This document shows positions 36,849 through 45,078 of a stretch of DNA of 64,000 nucleotides, piece by piece. The first letter of the stretch is position 1. The number at the start of each line of letters is the position of its first letter. Source of the stretch: Clostridiales bacterium (GTDB lineage Bacteria; Bacillota; Clostridia; Lachnospirales; Lachnospiraceae); NCBI GenBank assembly GCA_021202925.1, contig JAJQCD010000019.1, positions 1-64,000 on the forward strand, given 5' to 3'. The notes beneath the pieces are model-generated. The model worked only from the letters and a program-made list of their open reading frames with translations. It searched no databases and was not told the origin of the DNA. Made by a program: the position numbers and the translations under genes.

Positions 36849-37980
36849 ACGGTATCTCCTCTGTTGCCAGCGGCAATGAAAATATAAATTCCGCTCCCTG
36901 TTCCCGATTGACTGCCCAGATCACACCATCGTGCGCTTCCACGATCGTCTTACATATAGTAAGCCCGATCCCCATTCCCCTGTGCGCGTCCGTACTGCCA
37001 TTTGGTTTCAGACTGCCTACGCCGTCAAACAGGCTCTCCATGCGATCCGGGGCAATTCCAACGCCAAAATCCCGCACATGGAATAAGACCCGATCCGTCT
37101 CCTTTTCCACTGTAAGTTCGATCGCGTCCTTCACTCCGGAATGGTAAACCGCATTTTCAATCAGATTCATCAGCACCTGTTCGATCAGAACCGCGTCCAT
37201 CGGAACCAGAAGAACTTCATCCGGCACCTGCACGCAAACCTTTGTCTCAGGCAGACGTTTTCTCAGGCGGGATACTGCCTCCGAGACAACCTCCTCCAAA
37301 AGTTCCGGCGTCGTCGCCACCTTCACGTCGCCTTCCCGGATTCGGGTCACCGACAGCAGGTTTTCCACCATGTTCAGAAGCCAGTTGGCGTCGTCACTGA
37401 TGCCGGTAATCAGAGTTTTTTTCATCTCTTCGGTCATCTGCTCTCCACTTTCCAGATACGCATTGGTCATCCCGATAATCCCGGTCAGAGGCGTCCGCAG
37501 ATCATGGGAGACCGCACGGAGCAGATTCGCGCGCATGCTCTCCTTCTCTGCCTCCATCAGCACCTTGTCGTGCTGACGAAGTTCCCGACTCTGTTTTTTC
37601 AGGCGCGTCATCAGTGCGCTGGTCATCGCAGAGACCGCCAGCATGCCGGCGAAGGTCACCACATAGCCCTCGATCGAGAAGTTCAGGCTCATAAACGGAT
37701 ACGTGAACGCAAAATTGACCAGAAGCATGGCGATCAGAGAAGCCAGCACTCCCCAGAGATACCCCTCTGTATAGCGGGCTGTCAGCACAACCGCCAGCAC
37801 ATACACAATCCCCGCACTTGCACTGTTGTACGACAATCTCACAAGAATACTGGTGAGCCCGGTGGCCACCGCCAGAATCACCAAAACCACCGCCAGATTC
37901 TTTCTGGGGCTCTCACCCGGGAAGCGATCGATCTCATCCAGAGAAAAAATCCGCTTCATTGCCCTGCGCCATATGCTCAT
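36841..37980 (-). CDS. KdpD-like sensor histidine kinase without the N-terminal domain
   Basis: A 379-residue kinase: four membrane helices of DUF4118 (about 28-125), then HisKA with AVSHDLRTPLTGI, and the ATPase with N-box NLIENAVYH, G1 FGVGIAPD and G2 HRGMGIGLTI. These match the C-terminal half of KdpD, but the cytoplasmic N-terminal KdpD and UspA domains (about 500 residues) are absent, as in short clostridial KdpD relatives. It partners the KdpE-like regulator. The start could be ATG 37980 or 37959; neither has a strong site. Confidence 0.88.
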   Translation of the reverse strand: MSIWRRAMKRIFSLDEIDRFPGESPRKNLAVVLVILAVATGLTSILVRLSYNSASAGIVYVLAVVLTARYTEGYLWGVLASLIAMLLVNFAFTYPFMSLNFSIEGYVVTFAGMLAVSAMTSALMTRLKKQSRELRQHDKVLMEAEKESMRANLLRAVSHDLRTPLTGIIGMTNAYLESGEQMTEEMKKTLITGISDDANWLLNMVENLLSVTRIREGDVKVATTPELLEEVVSEAVSRLRKRLPETKVCVQVPDEVLLVPMDAVLIEQVLMNLIENAVYHSGVKDAIELTVEKETDRVLFHVRDFGVGIAPDRMESLFDGVGSLKPNGSTDAHRGMGIGLTICKTIVEAHDGVIWAVNREQGAEFIFSLPLATEEIPYE

Positions 37981-38029
37981 CTTGTCACCGCTTTCTCACG
38001 CGATCGGAATGCTTCCCTGTCACAGGTTA

Positions 38030-38842
38030 TCAATACCCCTGCGGCAGAACAATCTCTCCGGTAAAAACCTCAACTGCCGGCCCGGTCATAAACGCGTGAC
38101 CGGATTTCCGGTCCCAGTGAATGGTCAGCTTCCCGCCACGCAGGGAAACCTCCACCGTATCATCTGTCAGATTTCTCATCATACCGGCGACCGCACACGC
38201 CGTCGCTCCGGTACCACAGGCCAGCGTTTCGCCGCTGCCACGCTCCCAGACACGCATCTGTACATGCCCGCGGTCAAGAATCCGCACAAACTCCGAATTC
38301 ACCCGATCAGGGAAACGCTCATGATTCTCAAACGCCGGTCCGACCTTCCACAGTTCCAGCGCGTCCACATCATCCACATAATAAACCGCATGCGGATTAC
38401 CCGTACTGATGCCGATAAATTCCAGCTCCTGCCCGGCAACCGTAATCTTCTCCGGCAGTTCACTCGTGAGCTTCGGCACACCCATATCCACCGTTGCCGA
38501 AACCACTCTGCCATTTTCCGCCTTCATATCCAGGCTTTTGATTCCGTCCCCGGTCTCCACCGTGATCTGCAGACGATCCACGATCCCATGATCGTAAACG
38601 TATTTTCCGACACACCGGATCCCATTGCCGCACATCTTCCCTTCGCTGCCGTCTTCGTTGTACATCCGCATCCGACAGTCGGCTGTATCGGACGGACCAA
38701 TCAGAATCAGACCATCCGAACCGATTCCGAAATGGCGGTCGCTGACGTACCTTGCCACAGCCTCCGGATCCGCAACGTCCTCCTCAAAACAATTGACATA
38801 TACATAGTCATTCCCGGCTCCATGCATCTTTGTAAATTTCAT
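38030..38842 (-). CDS. dapF: diaminopimelate epimerase
   Basis: A 270-residue enzyme that converts LL- to meso-diaminopimelate for lysine and peptidoglycan. Both catalytic cysteines are present: CGNGIRC (about residue 75) and ACGTGATA (about 215), with the N-terminal MKFTKMHGAGNDYVYV. The ATG at 38842 has GGAGGAG 6 nt upstream. It follows the ANTAR regulator by 42 nt and may be co-transcribed with glnA. Confidence 0.95.
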   Translation of the reverse strand: MKFTKMHGAGNDYVYVNCFEEDVADPEAVARYVSDRHFGIGSDGLILIGPSDTADCRMRMYNEDGSEGKMCGNGIRCVGKYVYDHGIVDRLQITVETGDGIKSLDMKAENGRVVSATVDMGVPKLTSELPEKITVAGQELEFIGISTGNPHAVYYVDDVDALELWKVGPAFENHERFPDRVNSEFVRILDRGHVQMRVWERGSGETLACGTGATACAVAGMMRNLTDDTVEVSLRGGKLTIHWDRKSGHAFMTGPAVEVFTGEIVLPQGY

Positions 38843-38884
38843 ATTCGCTCCTCCATACCGGCGTCTGATTCTCCATCCGGCCAC

Positions 38885-39433
38885 TTACAGATTAATCAGG
38901 CTGATCACCATCTGCGCCGTCTCAATCAGGTTCGTTCCACTGTCCATACTGCATTTCTGAATATACCGGTGCGCCTCTTCTTCTGTCATACCATTGCGCT
39001 CCATCAGCAATCCCTTCGCCCGGTTAATCAGCTGCTGTTCTTCCTCGTTGCGTTTTTTCGGCTGCTGCCGCTGTTTCCTGCGTCTCCTGTCCTGCGCCTG
39101 CGCCATCATGTCCAACGTGGCTACCAGATCATGTACTTTGAGCGGCATTGGCAGAAAAACCACGTTTTCCGGCGTCCCTGCCGTCCACTTGCGCGGTGAG
39201 GATACCATCAGCATATCGAAACCGGTCGGCATACACTCAGACAATTCCGCAAACAGCATATCGGTCAGTCGATATCCACAGACAATAATTCCACTGCTCA
39301 GATCCTCTGCCTGTGACAGTGTCTGCGCACCAGATGTACAGACCGCGAACACCTGGAAACCGCTTCTGACCAGGATATTCTTAATATTTCTGGCATCTTC
39401 CTGTCTGGAAAACGCCACGATCACATTTGCCAA
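38885..39433 (-). CDS. nitR: ANTAR-domain antiterminator, NitR-like
   Basis: A 182-residue two-domain protein: a receiver-like domain (about 1-115) that lacks a clear set of phospho-acceptor residues, then a basic hinge RRRRKQRQQPKKR and a C-terminal ANTAR RNA-binding domain (about 130-180, INRAKGLLMERNGMTEEEAHRYIQ). ANTAR proteins bind paired hexaloop hairpins and stop termination. A regulator of this type (NitR) downstream of glnA is known from Clostridium saccharobutylicum, where it controls glnA. The likely start is TTG at 39433 with GGGAGG 7 nt upstream; the alternative is GTG at 39448, which would overlap that site. Confidence 0.82.
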   Translation of the reverse strand: MANVIVAFSRQEDARNIKNILVRSGFQVFAVCTSGAQTLSQAEDLSSGIIVCGYRLTDMLFAELSECMPTGFDMLMVSSPRKWTAGTPENVVFLPMPLKVHDLVATLDMMAQAQDRRRRKQRQQPKKRNEEEQQLINRAKGLLMERNGMTEEEAHRYIQKCSMDSGTNLIETAQMVISLINL

Positions 39434-39490
39434 CCTCTCACCTCCCACGATCGTTCAGGTGAATCTGTCAAAAACATATACATCCGCCGC

Positions 39491-40828
39491 TCAATATTTA
39501 TACAGATATTCCGCCACTTCCCAGTCTGTGACCTCCGCGCGGAATTTTTTCCACTCGGCCTCCTTCGCCTCCAGATATTTCGTGAAAATATGCTCCCCCA
39601 GCACTTTTCTGACAAAATCACTCTTCGCAAAATATTCGATAGCCTCTCCCAGCGTCTCCGGAAGCTGTTCGATTCCCCGTGCTGTCATCTCGTCCTTTGA
39701 CATGGCAAAAATATTACTTTCCACGCTTGCCGGCGGAACCATTTCTCCACGTATCCCGTCAAGTCCCGCCGCCAGACAGACTGCCAGCACCAGATAAGGA
39801 TTCGCCGCGGTATCCGGGCAGCGCAGTTCGATCCTGGTGCTGTCCTCGCGACTCGAAGGAATACGGATCAGGGGACTTCGATTGGCAGATGCAGACCAGG
39901 CCACATAAACCGGCGCGTCATATCCGGGCACCAGACGCTTATAGGAATTAATCAGCGGATTGGTCAGAAGCGTGATCTCTTTCATATGTTTCAGAATTCC
40001 GGCCATGAACTGGTAGGCGACCCGGCTCAGTCCCAGTTCATCCGACGGGTCATAAAACACATTGATTCCGTTCGAATCCGCCAGAGACATATTAATATGC
40101 ATACCGGAACCGTTGACTCCCGCCTTCGGCTTTGGCATGAAGGTCGCATGCAGACCATGGCGCTTCGCAATCGTCTTCACCGCCATCTTAAACGTTACAA
40201 TGTTATCCGCAGCCGTCAGACCATCCATATATTCCAGGTCAATCTCATGCTGTCCGGGCGCCAGTTCGTGATGGGATGCTTCGACGGCAAATCCCATCTC
40301 TTCCAGATTCATCACGATATCCCGGCGTACATTCTCTGCCGTGTCAATCGGCGCCACATCAAAATAGCCGGCATTCTCCAGCGTACTGGTCGTCGGCCGC
40401 CCGTCATCATCCATATGAAACAGGAAAAACTCACACTCCGGTCCTACATGGAACGTATATCCCATGTCAGCCGCTTCTTTGAGAACCTTCTTCATCACAT
40501 AGCGGGGATCGCCCTCAAAGGGCTCCCGGTTCGGACGATAAACATCGCAGAACAGACGGGCCACCTTGCCCTGCTGCGGACGCCAGGGATAGATTTCAAA
40601 CGTATCCAGATCCGGATACAGATACATATCCGACTCCTCAATGCGAACGAACCCCTCAATGGCAGAGCCGTCGAACATGCATCGATTCTCCAGTGCTTTC
40701 GGCAGCTGGCTCGCGGTAATGGCAACATTCTTAAGCATGCCGAATATGTCGGTAAACTGGAGGCGGATGAACTCCACATCTTCTTCCTCAACCAGACGGA
40801 TGATATCTTCTTTATTATATTTGCTCAT
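39491..40828 (-). CDS. glnA: glutamine synthetase, type I
   Basis: A 445-residue GSI enzyme that makes glutamine from glutamate, ammonia and ATP. It carries [21 protein letters not shown] (beta-grasp signature), GPECEFFLF, the ATP site [17 protein letters not shown] and the substrate loop [11 protein letters not shown]-x6-STRIELR. The size fits the short clostridial type without the adenylylation loop. The ATG at 40828 has AAGGAGAT 7 nt upstream; 92 extra in-frame codons upstream are leader. Control is probably at the leader (40829-40952) through NitR. Confidence 0.96.
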   Translation of the reverse strand: MSKYNKEDIIRLVEEEDVEFIRLQFTDIFGMLKNVAITASQLPKALENRCMFDGSAIEGFVRIEESDMYLYPDLDTFEIYPWRPQQGKVARLFCDVYRPNREPFEGDPRYVMKKVLKEAADMGYTFHVGPECEFFLFHMDDDGRPTTSTLENAGYFDVAPIDTAENVRRDIVMNLEEMGFAVEASHHELAPGQHEIDLEYMDGLTAADNIVTFKMAVKTIAKRHGLHATFMPKPKAGVNGSGMHINMSLADSNGINVFYDPSDELGLSRVAYQFMAGILKHMKEITLLTNPLINSYKRLVPGYDAPVYVAWSASANRSPLIRIPSSREDSTRIELRCPDTAANPYLVLAVCLAAGLDGIRGEMVPPASVESNIFAMSKDEMTARGIEQLPETLGEAIEYFAKSDFVRKVLGEHIFTKYLEAKEAEWKKFRAEVTDWEVAEYLYKY

Positions 40829-40952
40829 CTTTGATCTCCTTTTCTTTACATAGTCGTTTGCACAGGTCCTGGCAACCTTCGCTATGCCCCTCCACGCAAA
40901 AGAGGGTGGCTGATGCGCACGAAACGCTTTTCGTCGAACACCCTCGTTCCAT
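40829..40952 (-). promoter_or_regulatory. structured leader of glnA with a terminator-like hairpin
   Basis: The predicted 124-nt leader contains GAGGGTG (40939-40945, read on the minus strand) paired with CACCCTC (40902-40908), enclosing an inner ACGAAA/TTTCGT stem, followed by TTTTGCG. This is a plausible attenuator. A later AGGT/ACCT hairpin sits nearer the start codon. Together with the downstream ANTAR gene this fits antitermination control. I could not find a clear A-x2-AG hexaloop. Confidence 0.6.
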
Positions 40953-40958
40953 ATCAGA

Positions 40959-40987
40959 ATCATAACAGTCCGGACAATCTTTGTCAA
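40959..40987 (-). promoter_or_regulatory. sigma-A promoter of glnA
   Basis: Minus-strand consensus -35 TTGACA (40982-40987), 17-nt spacer, -10 TATGAT (40959-40964). Confidence 0.85.
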
Positions 40988-41144
40988 TTGGTTTCCAGTC
41001 AGGCATGTTTCTGCAAAAGAAGCGGTCACCGGCTCTTTCTTCTGTCCCAAAGAAGAAGACATACTGATCTGCTCGTAATTGTTTGCATCTGGTTTCGTTT
41101 TCATTTATAATGAAATAATCTTATCCACTATGTGAGGAACTGTC

Positions 41145-42104
41145 ATGGAAGAACGAAAAAAAACCTGGCTGGGAAACCAGGTTCAGGCATGTGAATTATG
41201 TCCCAGAAAATGCCGGATCAACCGCCTGCAGACCCGCGGCTTCTGCGGCGCTCCCGCCGGAATCGTCGCAGCCCGGGCCGCACTGCATGCATGGGAAGAG
41301 CCATGCATCAGCGGCATACGCGGAAGTGGCGCTATATTTTTCAACGGCTGTACGCTCCGTTGCCGTTTTTGTCAGAACCAGCGAATCAGCCGGGATTTTT
41401 TGGGAATGGCACTCGACCCTGAAACACTGGCAGATACGATCCTCAGACTTCAGGAACAGGGTGCCCATAACATCAATCTGGTTACGGCCACACATTTCCT
41501 GCCGTGGATCCTGCCTGCTCTGGACACAGTCCGCAATCAGCTGCATATCCCGGTCGTCTATAACTGCGGAGGCTACGAACGCGTGGAAACAGTGGAAATG
41601 CTCCGTGACGATATTAACATCTGGCTGCCGGATTTGAAATACTTTGATCCGGCCCTGTCCAATCATTTCTCTGCAGCGTCGGATTATTTTGAGATCGCTT
41701 CCGCCGCCATCCGCCAGATGATACGGCAGACCGGTGCGCTGCAATTCCATGAAGAAAAAGAGGCCAATGGGCAGACACATCTCGTCCTGGATCGTGGCGT
41801 CATCGTTCGTCATCTTGTCCTGCCCGGCCACAAAGAGGATTCGATTCAACTTCTGCACTGGATGGCCGATTCCCTGCCGCGCGGCAGCTTCCTCATCAGC
41901 CTGATGAGCCAGTATACCCCCTATGCGACAGATGACGACTACCCGGAACTCAATCGCCGCATCACCAGCTACGAATATCAGAAAGTTGTCGATGCAGCCC
42001 TGGAACTTGGTCTGAACCAGGGCTATATGCAGAAAAAAAGCAGCGCCCGCGAAGAATATACGCCATCGTTTCATCTGGAAGGCCTGATCAGGCCAGATAC
42101 CTGA
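41145..42104 (+). CDS. PflA-like radical SAM protein
   Basis: A 319-residue radical SAM enzyme with the cluster motif CTLRCRFC (C-x3-C-x2-C, about residue 75) and an N-terminal cysteine group CELCPRKC-x-N that resembles the extra cysteines of YjjW/PflA-like activases. The group is annotated as putative pyruvate formate-lyase activating protein (COG1313); the substrate is not known. LVTATHFLPWI and the closing LGLNQGYMQ fit this family. No glycyl radical enzyme gene is adjacent. Confidence 0.85.
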   Translation: MEERKKTWLGNQVQACELCPRKCRINRLQTRGFCGAPAGIVAARAALHAWEEPCISGIRGSGAIFFNGCTLRCRFCQNQRISRDFLGMALDPETLADTILRLQEQGAHNINLVTATHFLPWILPALDTVRNQLHIPVVYNCGGYERVETVEMLRDDINIWLPDLKYFDPALSNHFSAASDYFEIASAAIRQMIRQTGALQFHEEKEANGQTHLVLDRGVIVRHLVLPGHKEDSIQLLHWMADSLPRGSFLISLMSQYTPYATDDDYPELNRRITSYEYQKVVDAALELGLNQGYMQKKSSAREEYTPSFHLEGLIRPDT

Positions 42105-42170
42105 AAACGCTCCTCGATTTTGTACAGCAGCAGAAGCTGTCACTGACAGTCTCTTTCGCCTTGCCTTGTC

Positions 42171-42686
42171 AGACAAAATGAAAGCGGATATCCATGATTC
42201 TGATTGTTACTCATTCTCATCGATATCCGCTTTCAGTTCAGCTCATCCATTGGACTATACCTCGCTTCTTCAGATTGGTACTTTCCCGACTCTCATCGTG
42301 TACCTGCACTCTATATGAAATTGTATCCTCCGTATCCGCTCCTCAACCGCTCTTCTATACTTTCCTCTCAAGTCTCTTCTGCTTAATCGATCATCTTTTG
42401 CTGTTCTTCTCTTCCCAACTGTACTTTCTCGTCATACAACCAGGCGGATGAAGCAGTTCTCTGATCATACTCTCATTCGGATTTCTTTCCAATTGTACTG
42501 CGGTTCTCTGCGCTACGGATTCTTTTCCTCTGTCTCTAACCTGTCATCCTGTACAGGAGAGACTATCATAAAGTGTTCTTTGGACCGTACCTCCTATTCT
42601 TAGATTTTTGAGATCTCCCTCACGATGGAATTTCTCTTTTGAAAACTTCTCTGTTTTCTTTTGTTTATCTCTCTCTTATTTAACTG
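42171..42686 (-). ncRNA. stand-alone, purine-rich structured non-coding RNA candidate (about 500 nt)
   Basis: The 737-nt gap between the radical SAM gene and darA has no reading frame over 60 codons on the minus strand, yet holds a full transcription unit: promoter 42692-42720 and terminator 42180-42234. The RNA is strongly purine-rich. Local stems can be read: GTCTCT (42558-42563 on the minus strand) with AGAGAC (42532-42537), enclosing the palindrome CCTGTACAGG; and GGTAC/GTACC (42300-42304 with 42277-42281), enclosing CGA/TCG. A near-repeat CAGAGAAC-[C/T]-GC appears twice. No gene follows on that strand before the terminator, so it is not a leader. I compared it by eye with RNase P RNA, tmRNA and SRP RNA and saw no match. 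Confidence 0.65.
42180..42234. terminator. long inverted-repeat terminator shared by the orphan RNA and the radical SAM gene
   Basis: GAAAGCGGATATC (42180-42192) and GATATCCGCTTTC (42222-42234) are perfect 13-bp arms. On the minus strand the stem is followed by ATTTTGTC, making it the likely 3' end of the RNA; it may also stop plus-strand readthrough from the radical SAM gene. Confidence 0.75.
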
Positions 42687-42691
42687 TCTTT

Positions 42692-42720
42692 ATCTTAACA
42701 GATGTTTCTCCTTTTGTCAA
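42692..42720 (-). promoter_or_regulatory. sigma-A promoter of the orphan RNA
   Basis: Minus-strand consensus -35 TTGACA (42715-42720), 17-nt spacer, -10 TAAGAT (42692-42697). Start expected near 42685. Confidence 0.8.
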
Positions 42721-42841
42721 GCATTTTTTCAATTTATTTTAACTTTTTCTTCTTATTATTGGTTAATTATAATTTAGTCTTGTCCATTCGATGATTATTC
42801 CTCTATTTTATCGGTTTAATTTATCCTGAATGTTTGAAATT

Positions 42842-43177
42842 TCAGAATTTTTCAAACCGTTCCACATCGGTCACAAATATGGTAGCGCCGCCAACCTCCA
42901 CCTCGGTTGGAATCGTCGCAAACCCGGCAGACATGGTTCCTGTGTGAGGCGCCGGCAAATCGCACATAATTTTCTGTCGTTTTCCACAGGTCTCCTCAAT
43001 CAGATGAATTGCTTCATCGACCCGCTCCTTTTCTGTTTCAATCATCAGGGTTGCATTTCCCTTCTTCAAAAATCCTCCGGTTGTCGCCAGCCTGGTTACC
43101 ATATAGCCATGTTCATTCAACACCGCAGTCACTCTTGTTCCATCACTCGATCCGACAATCGCGTAAACAATCTTCAT
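42842..43177 (-). CDS. darA: cyclic-di-AMP receptor, DarA/PstA family
   Basis: A 111-residue PII-like protein that binds c-di-AMP. It shows MKIVYAIVGSSDGTRV, LATTGGFLKKGNATLMI, ERVDEAIHLI and the closing EVEVGGATIFVTDVERFEKF, all lining up with DarA of Bacillota. The trimer senses the nucleotide but its output is unclear. The ATG at 43177 has GGAGGA 7 nt upstream; the frame before it is not used. It lies just upstream of the orphan RNA on the same strand, but that RNA has its own promoter. Confidence 0.93.
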   Translation of the reverse strand: MKIVYAIVGSSDGTRVTAVLNEHGYMVTRLATTGGFLKKGNATLMIETEKERVDEAIHLIEETCGKRQKIMCDLPAPHTGTMSAGFATIPTEVEVGGATIFVTDVERFEKF

Positions 43178-43306
43178 ATTCTGTTCCTCCATCACTGATC
43201 CTGCAACCATTGCTTCCATCCGGGCAGAGATAGCCTTCGTCTCCGCTCTTCCCTGCCCGATTCCGTCCTCTTCCGTATCTCTGCCGCATGCGCCCGGACG
43301 GCACTG

Positions 43307-44482
43307 TTATCCTTCCGCCTGCTTCGTCATTTCCATCGCCAGTGTCTGCAGTGTGTTCCTGCTGTCCTCATTCAGAGCCGAGCGGATGCTCACCACCGGC
43401 TCCACAATCTCGATCGCCTTCATGCTTTCCAGAATCGCCCGCATTGCCTTACCCGCCATAGGCGCCCAGGTTCCATTCTCCATCAGGCCCACCCGGCGCT
43501 GCTGATAATTTTTAGAACGAATATGCAGCAGAAACTCCTCCATCGGTGGGAACAGGCCGCCGTCATAGGTAGCCGCCGCCACAACCATCCGGTCATAATA
43601 AAATGCCTTTCGAACCGCATAGGATACATCCGTGCGGGTCAGATCCAGCCGTTCCACATTCTCCTCGCCGCACTTCTTCAGCTGTTCTTCCAGCACCTCC
43701 GCCGCGCGAGCGGTATTTCCATGGATTGACGCATAGGCAACCAGTACGCCATGGCATTCCGGCCGATACGTACTCCATGTCTGATAGAGATCCAGATAAT
43801 GCGTCAGATCTCCACGAAGGATCGGACCGTGAAGCGGACAGATCAGCCGGATGTCCAGCTTCGCCGCCTTCTTCAGAAGACCCTGTACCTGCACACCGTA
43901 TTTCCCAACGATATTCAGATAATAGCGAGCGGCCTCATCCTCCCACGGTTCGTCCGCATCCAGCGCGCCAAACTTGCCAAAACCATCCGCTGAAAACAGA
44001 ATCTTCTCTGTCTGTTCATAGGTCACCATAACCTCCGGCCAATGAACCATCGGCGCCATAAAAAACTGAAGCGTATGTTTCCCCAGTTCCAGGGTACTGC
44101 CCTCCTTTACCTCCACCTTCCGGTCCGTCAGATCAAGGGCAAAGAACTGTTCAATCATGGAAAAAGTCTTTGCATTCCCCACGATTCTGGTCTCCGGATG
44201 AAGAAGTGCAAAATTTCTGATATTGGCTGCATGATCCGGTTCCATATGAGATACGATCAGATAGTCGACCGGCGCTCCCTCCAGTACATGTTCCAGATTC
44301 TCCTGCCACTGGCCGGTTGCCCTGGAATCCACGGTATCCAGCACGGCGATTTTCTCATCCAGAATCACATACGAATTGTAGGTGACGCCGTTCGGAACCG
44401 GATACTGGCTCTCAAAGAGATCCAGCGTCTTATCGTTTACACCGATGTATCGGATCGAATCAGAAATTGTCATGTCATTCAT
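43307..44482 (-). CDS. FprA-type flavodiiron protein
   Basis: A 391-residue A-type flavoprotein: an N-terminal metallo-beta-lactamase-like domain with the diiron ligands H-x-E-x-DH in SHMEPDHAAN and later H in PMVHWPEV and PLHGP, then a flavodoxin domain from about residue 250 with FMN loop YASIHGNTARA. It reduces oxygen to water, or NO, and so protects anaerobes. The ATG at 44482 has CAGGAGG 10 nt upstream. Confidence 0.93.
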   Translation of the reverse strand: MNDMTISDSIRYIGVNDKTLDLFESQYPVPNGVTYNSYVILDEKIAVLDTVDSRATGQWQENLEHVLEGAPVDYLIVSHMEPDHAANIRNFALLHPETRIVGNAKTFSMIEQFFALDLTDRKVEVKEGSTLELGKHTLQFFMAPMVHWPEVMVTYEQTEKILFSADGFGKFGALDADEPWEDEAARYYLNIVGKYGVQVQGLLKKAAKLDIRLICPLHGPILRGDLTHYLDLYQTWSTYRPECHGVLVAYASIHGNTARAAEVLEEQLKKCGEENVERLDLTRTDVSYAVRKAFYYDRMVVAAATYDGGLFPPMEEFLLHIRSKNYQQRRVGLMENGTWAPMAGKAMRAILESMKAIEIVEPVVSIRSALNEDSRNTLQTLAMEMTKQAEG

Positions 44483-44585
44483 TATGCTGTATCCTCCTGT
44501 TTCCTGTTCGTGATCTACACGTTTAGTATACAATAAACGGTAACTCTTTTCCATTCATAAAATGGTAAAATTTAAATTTTATCTG

Positions 44586-44957
44586 TCATGATTCGTTGTC
44601 TTTTCGGTATCGTTCAATCATATTCATTACCTGCGCACGCGTACAGGGTTTCTCCAGAAAACCAAACGCATGTACTTTCCACGCTTCCAGGGAAAATCCG
44701 GGAATACTGGACATCAGAACCACCGCCGGCGGATCCGGCACTCTGTCCAGTTCCTTCGCCAGCCGGATCCCACTGATATCCGGCATGACAATATCGGTGA
44801 ATACCATATCCACCGGATGTTCCTTCACATAATCAACGACAGCGACCGCTTCCTCAAATCTCTTAAGGAGGTGAACCTCATCGATACTCCGTAAAATTCC
44901 TGTCATCCTGTCCAGAAGCTCCGGCGCGTTATCGACTATCACCACTCTGACTTCCAT
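44586..44957 (-). CDS. receiver-only response regulator
   Basis: A 123-residue single receiver domain. The phospho-acceptor Asp is in MVFTDIVMPDISG; the acidic pocket is reduced (VIVDNAPE), and the switch region reads LMSS with Lys in FLEKPC. It has no output domain and no kinase nearby, so it may act by protein contact. The ATG at 44957 has AAGGAG 9 nt upstream. It is followed by fprA after 103 nt. Confidence 0.8.
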   Translation of the reverse strand: MEVRVVIVDNAPELLDRMTGILRSIDEVHLLKRFEEAVAVVDYVKEHPVDMVFTDIVMPDISGIRLAKELDRVPDPPAVVLMSSIPGFSLEAWKVHAFGFLEKPCTRAQVMNMIERYRKDNES

Positions 44958-44994
44958 ACTCAACTGCTCCTTGTATTACATACCATATACTATT

Positions 44995-45036
44995 GCAAAA
45001 AAGATGCGGATTATACGGACAGCCGCATAATCTGCA
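44995..45036 (-). terminator. terminator of the ATP-grasp/esterase cluster
   Basis: Minus strand: TGCAGATTATGCGG (45023-45036) pairs with CCGTATAATCCGCA (45005-45018), with one bulged position, and a TCTTTTTT tail follows. It lies 42 nt past the ATP-grasp stop codon. Confidence 0.85.
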
Positions 45037-45078
45037 CCTTTTCATGCCATACTTTCTACAACCGCATACGGTTCAGAT

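Noticed and set aside
37141-39199. Long plus-strand frames (307 and 457 codons)
   Set aside because: Antisense to the KdpD-like, dapF and nitR genes, all of which are well supported; the His/Arg-rich translation has no domain.
42171-42686. Identity as RNase P RNA, tmRNA or SRP RNA
   Set aside because: The conserved cores of these RNAs were not found by eye; a covariance search would settle it.
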